Notes under the pieces: generated by a model
Databases searched by the model: none
What the model was told of the DNA's origin: nothing
Seen by the model: the letters and a program-made list of their open reading frames with translations, nothing else
Made by a program: the position numbers and the translations under genes
DNA from: Miltoncostaea sp963823515
Lineage (GTDB): Bacteria; Actinomycetota; Thermoleophilia; Miltoncostaeales; Miltoncostaeaceae
Length of the DNA stretch: 64,000 nucleotides
Assembly (NCBI GenBank): GCA_963823515.1
Contig: CAWGMB010000008.1
Location: 62,001 to 126,000, forward strand
Reading direction: 5' to 3'
Shown here: positions 19,471 to 25,929 of the stretch, in pieces
How the letters are laid out: the number at the start of each line of letters is the position of its first letter
How positions within the stretch are numbered: position 1 is the first letter of the stretch

Positions 19471-20499
19471 ATGAGAGCCGGTCCGAGGAGCGCGGCGGGC
19501 GCCACAGCCGCCGCCCTGGGCCTCCTGGCCGCGCCTGCGCTCGCGGCCGCCGCGGCCCCCGACGGCCTTCACGTGGCCGCGTTCAAGGCGCCGCCGTCGG
19601 TGGAGCAGGGTCAGCGCGCAGCCGTGTCGGGTCGCGTGTCGCCCGCCGCCGTGGTGCCCGTCGCCGTCGAGCGGCTCGAGGCGGGCGCCTGGCGCACGCT
19701 GGTCACGCTCACCACGACGGCCGAGGGCCGCTTCGCGGCGAGCCTCCCGGTCTCACGCACGAGCAACCTGCGCGTCAGCGTCACGCTCGCCGACGGGGAC
19801 GTCTCCTCGAGCCGGCGCCGCTCGGTCGCCCTGCGTCGCCGGGTGAGGCTGCGGGTCACGGCGGAACCCCTCGAGAACATCTCCGGGCGCCCGTTCAGGG
19901 CCGTCGGCTCGGTCGCCGCCGCCTCAAAGGGGGAGAAGGTCGCTCTCGAGGGCTCGGTCGACGGCAAGGCGTTCCGCAGGGTCACGACCGTCCGGGTGCG
20001 TTCCGGGCGGGTGCGCGCGCGCTTCACCCCCCCCTCGGGCGGCTCGTGGCGCTTCCGCATCGCGGTCCCCCCGACGCCCGGCCGGGACGTCGGGGGGCGG
20101 GCGACGACCGAGAGGATCCCGGTCTTCGGCTCCAACCCCCACGGGGTGCCGGCCTCGGCGCCCCACTACCTCGTGCAGAAGATCTCCGAATTCCAGCTCT
20201 ACTACTACCAGCGCGGGAAGCTGCGCCGGGTCTTCCCCGTGGTCTTCGGAAAGGCCTCCACGCCCACGCCCGTGGGGCGCTTCGCCGTCTACTCCAAGAC
20301 GTACGGGCCCCGTTCGGCCTTCGGTCCGCGGGTGCTCTGGTACCACCGCGGCTACGGGATCCACGGCACCGACCAGGAGTACCTGCTCGACGACGACCCG
20401 CGCTACTACTCCCACGGCTGCACGCGCAACTACAACGCGAACATCCTGTGGCTGTGGCCGCGCGTTCCCGTCGGGACGCCGGTGATCAACCTGGCCTAG
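19471..20499 (+). CDS. secreted L,D-transpeptidase (YkuD)
   Basis: 342 residues from ATG 19471 (GGAG at 19461-19464; ATG 19459 in frame is too close to it). An Ala-rich signal peptide (ALGLLAAPALAAAAA) is followed by two Ig-like beta regions (about 25-190). The YkuD catalytic domain has YGIHGTDQEYLL and YYSHGCTR, with the nucleophilic Cys in SHGC. Such enzymes make 3-3 peptidoglycan cross-links or attach proteins to the wall. A second YkuD enzyme lies at 22904. Confidence 0.88.
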   Translation: MRAGPRSAAGATAAALGLLAAPALAAAAAPDGLHVAAFKAPPSVEQGQRAAVSGRVSPAAVVPVAVERLEAGAWRTLVTLTTTAEGRFAASLPVSRTSNLRVSVTLADGDVSSSRRRSVALRRRVRLRVTAEPLENISGRPFRAVGSVAAASKGEKVALEGSVDGKAFRRVTTVRVRSGRVRARFTPPSGGSWRFRIAVPPTPGRDVGGRATTERIPVFGSNPHGVPASAPHYLVQKISEFQLYYYQRGKLRRVFPVVFGKASTPTPVGRFAVYSKTYGPRSAFGPRVLWYHRGYGIHGTDQEYLLDDDPRYYSHGCTRNYNANILWLWPRVPVGTPVINLA

Positions 20500-20500
20500 T

Positions 20501-20526
20501 GTCCTGATTCAGAAGTCCAGCTGCAG
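20501..20526 (+). repeat. short degenerate intergenic repeat, copy 2
   Basis: Begins GTCCTGATTCAG followed by AAGTCCAGCTGCAG, immediately after the L,D-transpeptidase stop codon. Matches the minus strand of 16959-16984 at 20 of 26 positions. Confidence 0.5.
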
Positions 20527-20545
20527 ATCCCGGCTGCATCCCATC

Positions 20546-20611
20546 GCGAGGCGGCGTCCTCGGCAGCCCCGATATTCCCGATATCGGGGCTGATCTGCGT
20601 CGTTGCCTCGC
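20546..20611. repeat. nested palindromic element
   Basis: Inner arms cagccccgatat (20564-20575) and its exact complement (20581-20592) enclose a 5-nt loop. Outer arms gcgaggc (20546-20552) and gcctcgc (20605-20611) also pair. The AT-rich GATAT core stands out from the surroundings. Together with the preceding repeat it fills the gap after the L,D-transpeptidase. It could be a terminator or a small mobile palindromic element. Bases 20612-20756 hold nothing clear. Confidence 0.5.
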
Positions 20612-20756
20612 CGCCCGCACGGGCCGCGGCGGACGCCGCATCGGCATGGGGCCCCGGTCGGCCGGGGGCCCGCGGAACCGGGGGACGGCCGCCGCGCTCC
20701 CGAATCGGGAGACATGCGCCTCACCCGCCCCGCGATCGGACCCGGAGCGGGCCTGC

Positions 20757-20762
20757 TAGCGT
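20757..20762 (+). promoter_or_regulatory. -10 element, leaderless promoter
   Basis: TAGCGT with 8 nt to ATG 20771; no ribosome site in between. Confidence 0.35.
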
Positions 20763-20770
20763 CGCCCGCC

Positions 20771-22033
20771 ATGCGGCTCCGGCACCTCCTGGTCGGACTC
20801 GGCCTCGCCGCGCTGAGCCCCGCAGCCGCCCTGTCGGCCTGGTCTCCAGCGGTGACCGTCTCGCCGCCTGGAGCGTCCCTCCTCGGCTCGCCCGACGCCG
20901 CCGTCACGAGCGGCGGTGAGGCGCTGGTGGCCTGGATCCGCCGCCCCGAGGCGGATGCGACCACGGGCCGCGTCCAGGTGGCCTGGCGCCATGGTCCGCG
21001 ACGCCGCTGGGTCACCGGCCGCTTGCTGTCGCGCGGAGGCGCGAGCGCGCCGCGCGTGGCCCTCAACGCCCGCGGCGATGCCGTGGTGTCCTGGGTGTCC
21101 GGGCGGACCGTCGTCGCGGCCGTCCGCCGGGGGCGCAAGGGGCGCTGGGCCGCCGCGCGGGTGGTCCAGGCGCCGGTGGGTGTGCAGGAGGTCCGGCCGG
21201 CCATGGGGGCGAGGGGGCGTCCGATCGTGATGTGGAGCGAGCGCCGCGGCGACGGCTTCCTCGTGCGCCTGGCCACGCGGGTCTCGGCGCGGGCGGGCTG
21301 GAGCGTGCGCCCGGCGAGGGTCGGCACCCCGGGCCCGGCTCCGCCCGCCCTCGCCCTCAGCCCGGGCGCGGGGGCGATGGCGGCCTGGATCGCGGATGGC
21401 CACCTCTGGACGGCCCGGACTGCGAAGGGGACGTTCGAGGCGCCGCGCGAGGTCTCGTCGGAGGACTCGTCCACCCCCGCGGTCGCGCTCAGCCCAGGCG
21501 GCGCGGGGCTGGCCGCCTGGGGCGTGGGGCTCCCCGGGGGGTCGTCGGTCGTCCTCGGCGCCGGCCGCGCCCGGGCGGGGCTGACCTGGGGGTCGGAGAA
21601 GGACCTGGGCATCGGGCGCACTCCGCGGGCCGCGCTGAACGACCGAGGCGACGCCGTGGTGGCGTGGGGCCTGGCCGGGCCGGGCGAGCCACAGGGCATC
21701 GAGGCCACCACTCGCCGTCGCGGAGGGCCCTGGCGAGCGAGCACCGTCGTGTCCCGGCGCACCTGCGGTTGCTCGCTCACCGTCGGCCGCGTCGCCATGG
21801 ACGGCTCCGGCGCGGCCGTGGTGGCATGGCGACGCGACGAGGGGGCGGGCGTGGGCGGCGGGGGCGCGGCGTCGAGCCAGGCCGGAGGGTCGCAGTGGGC
21901 CCGGGCGGCCGTCGCCCCCGGCCGCATCCGTGAGGCCCCCGCGGTGTCGGCGGCCGACGGCGAGGGCGCCGTGGCCGTGTGGGCCGAGGAGGCGCCGGGG
22001 CGCGGCGTGCGCGCGGCCCTCCTCGCCGGGTAG
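20771..22033 (+). CDS. secreted repeat (beta-propeller-like) protein
   Basis: 420 residues from ATG 20771 with a signal peptide (LRHLLVGLGLAALSPAAALSA). The rest consists of repeats of about 50 residues with the pattern A-L-x-x-x-G-x-A-(V/M)-x-(A/S)-W (for example ALVAWIRR, AVVSWVSG, AMAAWIAD, GLAAWGVG, AVVAWGLA, AVVAWRRD, AVAVWAEE). This is a blade-like beta pattern. No catalytic motif seen. Function unknown; extracellular. Confidence 0.7.
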   Translation: MRLRHLLVGLGLAALSPAAALSAWSPAVTVSPPGASLLGSPDAAVTSGGEALVAWIRRPEADATTGRVQVAWRHGPRRRWVTGRLLSRGGASAPRVALNARGDAVVSWVSGRTVVAAVRRGRKGRWAAARVVQAPVGVQEVRPAMGARGRPIVMWSERRGDGFLVRLATRVSARAGWSVRPARVGTPGPAPPALALSPGAGAMAAWIADGHLWTARTAKGTFEAPREVSSEDSSTPAVALSPGGAGLAAWGVGLPGGSSVVLGAGRARAGLTWGSEKDLGIGRTPRAALNDRGDAVVAWGLAGPGEPQGIEATTRRRGGPWRASTVVSRRTCGCSLTVGRVAMDGSGAAVVAWRRDEGAGVGGGGAASSQAGGSQWARAAVAPGRIREAPAVSAADGEGAVAVWAEEAPGRGVRAALLAG

Positions 22034-22098
22034 CGCGCCTTGGCTTCGGGGAGCGCGGCTGCTTCGATACCGGCGGATCCCACGGGCCGAGGAGGCCG

Positions 22099-22893
22099 AT
22101 GACCACGACCGCGCACCCACAGCAGACCGTCTCGCCCTGGCCGCTCGCGCGCCGCGTCGTCTCGGGGCTCGTCCAGCCGGGCGGGCGGGTCATGGTCGAC
22201 CGCACCATCGAGGGTGCGGGCCTGGACGACGCCAGCCGTGTGGTGGAGCTCGCCCCGGGCCTCGGCCTCACCTCGGCGGCCCTCGTCTCCCGGGGGCCGC
22301 GCATCTGGACCGGGGTCGAGCCGGACGACCTCGCGGCGAAGACCCTCGGCAAGTCGCTGGGCGGCGCGGGGCGAGACGTGGTCCACGCCCCCGTCGAGGC
22401 GACCGGCCTCGATGAGGGCTCGGCGACGGTGGTCGTCGCGGACGCCCTGCTCAGCACCCTCCCCCCGCAGGGCCGCGCCGCGGTGCTCGCCGAGGCGGCG
22501 CGGCTGCTGCGCGCCGGCGGGCGGGTGGCGCTGCTCGACATCGCACCGGCCGAGGGCGATCCCGGTGTCGCCACGGCGCGCGCCGAGCTCGCCGCGTCCG
22601 GCCTGGCGCTCCTCGACGTCGCCGCCTGGCGCGCGGCGCTCGCGGCGGCGGGCCTCGTGGTGGTCGGTGCCCTCTCCGGGCCGCTCGACCTGCACTCGCC
22701 TCCGGCGCTCATGCGCGAGGCCGGCCCACGGCTGGCGCTGAGGATCACGCGGACGATCGCCTCCGACTCCGCGGTGCGCGGGCCGGCGCTCGCCCTGCGC
22801 GAGGCGCTCGACCGCAACGCCGTGGCCCTGCGGTCCGTGGTCGTCGTGGCCGAGATGCCACTGATCTTGGGAATGCGCCGCCCGCGCCGATAA
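22099..22893 (+). CDS. SAM-dependent methyltransferase-like protein
   Basis: 264 residues from ATG 22099 with GAGGAGG at 22088-22094. The SAM-binding glycine motif is VVELAPGLGLTSAAL, then GVEPDD, and ADALLSTLPPQGRAAVL in the motif IV region. Resembles small-molecule methyltransferases. It lies between a secreted protein and an L,D-transpeptidase; the next gene's -10 element overlaps its stop codon. Confidence 0.75.
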   Translation: MTTTAHPQQTVSPWPLARRVVSGLVQPGGRVMVDRTIEGAGLDDASRVVELAPGLGLTSAALVSRGPRIWTGVEPDDLAAKTLGKSLGGAGRDVVHAPVEATGLDEGSATVVVADALLSTLPPQGRAAVLAEAARLLRAGGRVALLDIAPAEGDPGVATARAELAASGLALLDVAAWRAALAAAGLVVVGALSGPLDLHSPPALMREAGPRLALRITRTIASDSAVRGPALALREALDRNAVALRSVVVVAEMPLILGMRRPRR

Positions 22894-22896
22894 CGT
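22891..22896 (+). promoter_or_regulatory. -10 element, leaderless promoter
   Basis: TAACGT, overlapping the stop of the methyltransferase, with 7 nt to GTG 22904. Used to choose that start. Confidence 0.4.
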
Positions 22897-22903
22897 GCGA
22901 GTG

Positions 22904-23644
22904 GTGAGTTCGCGGAACATCCTGACGACCCTCGCCCTGGCGCTCGCGCTGGGGGCGGTCTCCGCCGCCCCGGCCTCGGCCGCGCCGGTCACCCCGGCCG
23001 ATGCGGTACCCCGGCCGCCGACCCCCAAGCTCGCATGGGTGGGACGCGTGCTGGCTCCGGTCATCGCCCGGGCAGCTCCGCGCAAGTCGGGCCGGGCGCG
23101 CATGGTCGTGCAGCCCATCGCCCCGTTCGCCCAGGGCGCCACCTCGCTCCTGATCACCCGCTCGGTCGTCCGAGACGGGGTCCGCTGGGTCGAGGTGTCC
23201 CTGCCGAAGCGGCCGAATGGCAGCCGCGGCTGGATCCCGGCCGACGTCCTCGCGCTGAGCACCACGCCGGTGCGCATCGTGATCGACATCAGCGAGCGCC
23301 GCCTCACCCTGTTCCGCTCCGGCAAGCGCATCCTCCGCACCCGGATCGCCGTCGGCGCCCGCTCGACCCCGACCCCGACCGGTGGGAGGTTCGCCATCGC
23401 GGAGCTGATCCGCACCCGCCAGCGCGGGGCCTTCCTCGGTCCGGTCGTCCTGCCGCTGACCGGCTACTCCGAGACGCTCAACGAGTTCGCCGGGGGTAAT
23501 GGCCGGGTGGCGATCCACGGCACCAGCCAGCCGCAGTTCATCGGCACCGCCGTGAGCCACGGTTGCATACGGATGCGCAACGCCGACGTCGTGCGGCTCG
23601 CCGCCGCCGCCCGCCCCGGCACCCCGGTGTCGATCCGCCGCTAG
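22904..23644 (+). CDS. secreted L,D-transpeptidase (YkuD), small form
   Basis: 246 residues from GTG 22904 (GTG 22895 and 22901 are near; 22904 is placed right for the TAACGT element). Signal peptide (ILTTLALALALGAVSAAPASA), an SH3-like region (about 60-115; GSRGWIPADVL), then YkuD with VAIHGTSQP and VSHGCIRMRNAD carrying the catalytic Cys. The stop TAG at 23642-23644 lies inside the target duplication of the adjacent insertion sequence, so the insertion left the protein intact. Confidence 0.88.
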   Translation: MSSRNILTTLALALALGAVSAAPASAAPVTPADAVPRPPTPKLAWVGRVLAPVIARAAPRKSGRARMVVQPIAPFAQGATSLLITRSVVRDGVRWVEVSLPKRPNGSRGWIPADVLALSTTPVRIVIDISERRLTLFRSGKRILRTRIAVGARSTPTPTGGRFAIAELIRTRQRGAFLGPVVLPLTGYSETLNEFAGGNGRVAIHGTSQPQFIGTAVSHGCIRMRNADVVRLAAAARPGTPVSIRR

Positions 23645-23645
23645 C
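23640..23645. repeat. left target-site duplication of the insertion sequence
   Basis: GCTAGC, repeated at 24724-24729 directly outside the other end of the element. Contains the stop codon of the L,D-transpeptidase gene. Confidence 0.75.
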
Positions 23646-24723
23646 TGTAGTCACCCGGAGCGTTGTTGACGAATCCGGGTTGACGCGAGGAGGACCCCCG
23701 AGGGAGTTGTGGAGGTGACTAAGCCTTCCCAGCCCCAAGGGGGTCCTCGTGGCTCACGCTAACGCTCGTCTGACCGTTCGCGGAAGGATGCTGCTCATCG
23801 AGCGCGTCCTGGCCGGCCATCGCCCGGCCGATGTCGCCCACCAGATGGGCTGCTCCAGGGCCACCGCCTACAAGTGGCTGCGGCGGTATCGGGTCGAGGG
23901 GCCACCGGGTCTGGTCGATCGCCCGAGCCGGCCCCATCGCTGCCGGCACCGCACCCCGGCGCCCGTCGAGGCCCGGATCCTCGAGGCCCGTCGTGTCCAT
24001 CGTCATGGGGCCGACTGGATCGGCGCCGAGCTGGGCATCGCACCCTCGACGGTGGGCCGGGTGCTGTCGCGTCACCGGATGCCGCTGCTGCGCGATCTGG
24101 ACGCGCTCACCGGTGAGCCCGTGCGCCGCGGGCCGGTGAGCGGCGTGCGCTACGAGCGCGCGCGTCCGGGCGAGCTGGTGCACATCGACGTCAAGAAGCT
24201 CGGGCGCATCCCCGAGGGCGGAGGCTGGCGCGCCCACGGGCGGATCACCGGCGTGAATCGCCACCAGCGCCCGGGCTACGACTTCGTCCACTCGGCGATC
24301 GACGACCACTCACGGCTGGCCTACTCGGAGATCCACCCCAACGAGCGCGGTGAGACCTGCGCGGCCTTCATGGCACGGGCGGCGCGGTTCTTCGCCGCCC
24401 ACGGCATCACCCGGATCGAGCGGGTGATGAGCGACAACGCCTTCAACTACCGCCACTCGGGCGCCTTCGCGAAGGTCATGGCCGACCTGGGCGCCCGCCA
24501 CGTCCTGATCCGCCCCCACTGCCCCTGGACCAACGGCAAGGTGGAGAGGTTCAACCGCACCCTTCTCCGAGAGTGGGCCTACTCCCAGGTGTTCACCTCC
24601 AACGCCGAGCGGGCCGCGTGCCTGCCATCCTTCATCGAGCACTACAACACGCGACGCCGCCACAGCTCACTGGGCGGCCTTCCTCCGATCAGCCGCCTAT
24701 CAACAACGTGGTGAGCGACTACA
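23646..24723 (+). mobile_element. IS481-type insertion sequence, 1078 bp, apparently intact
   Basis: Both ends begin TGTAGTC and share CGTTGTTGA: the left end 23646-23669 and the complement of 24700-24723 match at 18 of 24 positions. A 6-bp duplication GCTAGC flanks it. One full transposase reads 23749-24714. The intact frame, terminal repeats and exact duplication suggest recent insertion. Only one copy is in this window. Confidence 0.9.
23749..24714 (+). CDS. IS481-family transposase (DDE)
   Basis: 321 residues from GTG 23749. N-terminal helix-turn-helix (RPADVAHQMGCSRATAYKWL, RRYR) followed by an rve integrase core. Candidate DDE residues: D in GELVHIDVKKL, D in IERVMSDNAFNY, and E in NGKVERFNRTLL. 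C-terminus HYNTRRRHSSLGGLPP is typical of IS481/IS3 relatives. It catalyses cut or copy transposition of its element and ends 9 nt before the right boundary. Confidence 0.92.
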   Translation: MAHANARLTVRGRMLLIERVLAGHRPADVAHQMGCSRATAYKWLRRYRVEGPPGLVDRPSRPHRCRHRTPAPVEARILEARRVHRHGADWIGAELGIAPSTVGRVLSRHRMPLLRDLDALTGEPVRRGPVSGVRYERARPGELVHIDVKKLGRIPEGGGWRAHGRITGVNRHQRPGYDFVHSAIDDHSRLAYSEIHPNERGETCAAFMARAARFFAAHGITRIERVMSDNAFNYRHSGAFAKVMADLGARHVLIRPHCPWTNGKVERFNRTLLREWAYSQVFTSNAERAACLPSFIEHYNTRRRHSSLGGLPPISRLSTTW

Positions 24724-24729
24724 GCTAGC
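24724..24729. repeat. right target-site duplication of the insertion sequence
   Basis: GCTAGC, identical to 23640-23645. Confidence 0.75.
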
Positions 24730-24754
24730 GAGCGGGCGCGCCGCGCGGGTCGCC

Positions 24755-24760
24755 TAGGAT
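24755..24760 (+). promoter_or_regulatory. -10 element, leaderless promoter
   Basis: TAGGAT with 6 nt to ATG 24767, just beyond the right end of the insertion sequence. Confidence 0.45.
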
Positions 24761-24766
24761 CGGGCG

Positions 24767-25321
24767 ATGCTCCCTCTGCCGCGCCTTGCCGACGACCGCG
24801 TGCGGCTGCGCCCCTTCGGGCTCGACGACGTGCCCGTCGTCGTCGAGGCGTGTCGCGATCCGCTGACCCAGGCGTACACGCGCATTCCCTTCCCGTACGA
24901 CGAGGACGACGCCCGCGAGTTCATCGCCGGCTCGGCCTCGCGGCGCATGACCGGCGAGAGCATCGACCTCGCGATCGCCGCGACTGAGGACGACCGCCTC
25001 CTCGGCGCCATCGGGCTCATCGTCGACCGGCACGACGCCGACCGCGCGGAGATCGGCTACTGGGTGGCGCCGCGCGAGCGCGGGAGGGGCGTGGCCGGCC
25101 GCGCCCTCGCGATGCTTTCGGCGTGGGCGGTCACCCGGGGACGCTTCGCGCGGATCGATCTGCAGGCCGCCCTGGCGAACACGGCGTCGATCCGGGTGGC
25201 CGAGCGGTGCGGCTTCGTCTGTGAGGCCACCCTGCGCAGCGCCTGGTACCGCGGGCCGGAGCGTTCGGACATGGTCCTGTTCTCCCTCCTGCCCGAGGAT
25301 CCGCGGCCCGGCGACGACTAG
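24767..25321 (+). CDS. GNAT acetyltransferase (RimJ/RimL type)
   Basis: 184 residues. Starts LADDRVRLRPFGLDDVP as in RimJ/RimL-like N-acetyltransferases; has IGYWVAPRERGRGVAGRAL (acetyl-CoA loop R-x-x-G-x-(G/A)) and NTASIRVAERCGFV. Transfers acetyl from acetyl-CoA to an N-terminus or small amine; substrate unknown. The following 192 nt (25322-25513) hold no gene. Confidence 0.87.
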   Translation: MLPLPRLADDRVRLRPFGLDDVPVVVEACRDPLTQAYTRIPFPYDEDDAREFIAGSASRRMTGESIDLAIAATEDDRLLGAIGLIVDRHDADRAEIGYWVAPRERGRGVAGRALAMLSAWAVTRGRFARIDLQAALANTASIRVAERCGFVCEATLRSAWYRGPERSDMVLFSLLPEDPRPGDD

Positions 25322-25513
25322 TGCTCCGTCCGGAGGTCGGCCCGCACTCCGGCAGCCTGCGGATCGTGGCGGAGCCTGCGTCATCGCTCGACCGCACGGC
25401 TTCGGCTGTGCGGATCCCCCTCTTGCCCGGCCCGCCGGATCTTCGGTGCCGGAAGCACGACGGACCCTCGAGGCGGTACTAGTCTTCCCGCGTCCCGAAT
25501 CGGAGGAGGCGAG

Positions 25514-25822
25514 TTGAGCGAGACCGGCGAGGGTGGGTCCATCTGGGAGGACGGACTCGGCCGTCGCGACCTCGACGCGCGCGTGCTGTGGGAAGGGCGG
25601 GAGGCCCTGACGGCCGATCCCCAGTCGGTGCGCTACGGCGACGGCGACGCCCGGGTGGTGGCCCAGGCCGTCGTCGGGGGCCCGGCCTTCCGCAACCGGC
25701 CTGCGGTCGACCTGCTCTGGAGCGAGGGCCTACGGCCGATCTACGCCCGCCTCACCCCCGATCAGGCCCGCGCCGTCGCCGCGCTCCTGGCCCGGGCCGC
25801 CGACCGCGCCGACGCGGAGTAG
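25514..25822 (+). CDS. hypothetical protein
   Basis: 102 residues from TTG 25514 with GGAGGAG at 25502-25508. Starts MSETGEGGSIWEDGLGRRDL; a helical Ala/Arg-rich end (LTPDQARAVAALLARAADRA). A TACTAGTCT stretch about 30 nt upstream may be its -10. No family recognised; soluble. Confidence 0.6.
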   Translation: MSETGEGGSIWEDGLGRRDLDARVLWEGREALTADPQSVRYGDGDARVVAQAVVGGPAFRNRPAVDLLWSEGLRPIYARLTPDQARAVAALLARAADRADAE

Positions 25823-25916
25823 GAGGGGGACGGAGGGCGCGGCCCGATTGCGTTCAGCCGGGGCATCGAAACCCCACAAACCGAAGCTCGCGTTGGAGTC
25901 ACGCCGAGCCTCGCCC

Positions 25917-25922
25917 TAGTCT
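25917..25922 (+). promoter_or_regulatory. -10 element, leaderless promoter
   Basis: TAGTCT with 7 nt to ATG 25930; no ribosome site in between. Confidence 0.45.
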
Positions 25923-25929
25923 TGCGTGA

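Noticed and set aside
20509..23415. Minus-strand frame of 968 codons
   Set aside because: Antisense to three well-supported genes with signal peptides, motifs and ribosome sites; composition typical of high-GC shadows.
25823..25916. c-di-GMP riboswitch before the 25930 gene
   Set aside because: The conserved GEMM core is not visible and the promoter hexamer leaves no room for a leader.
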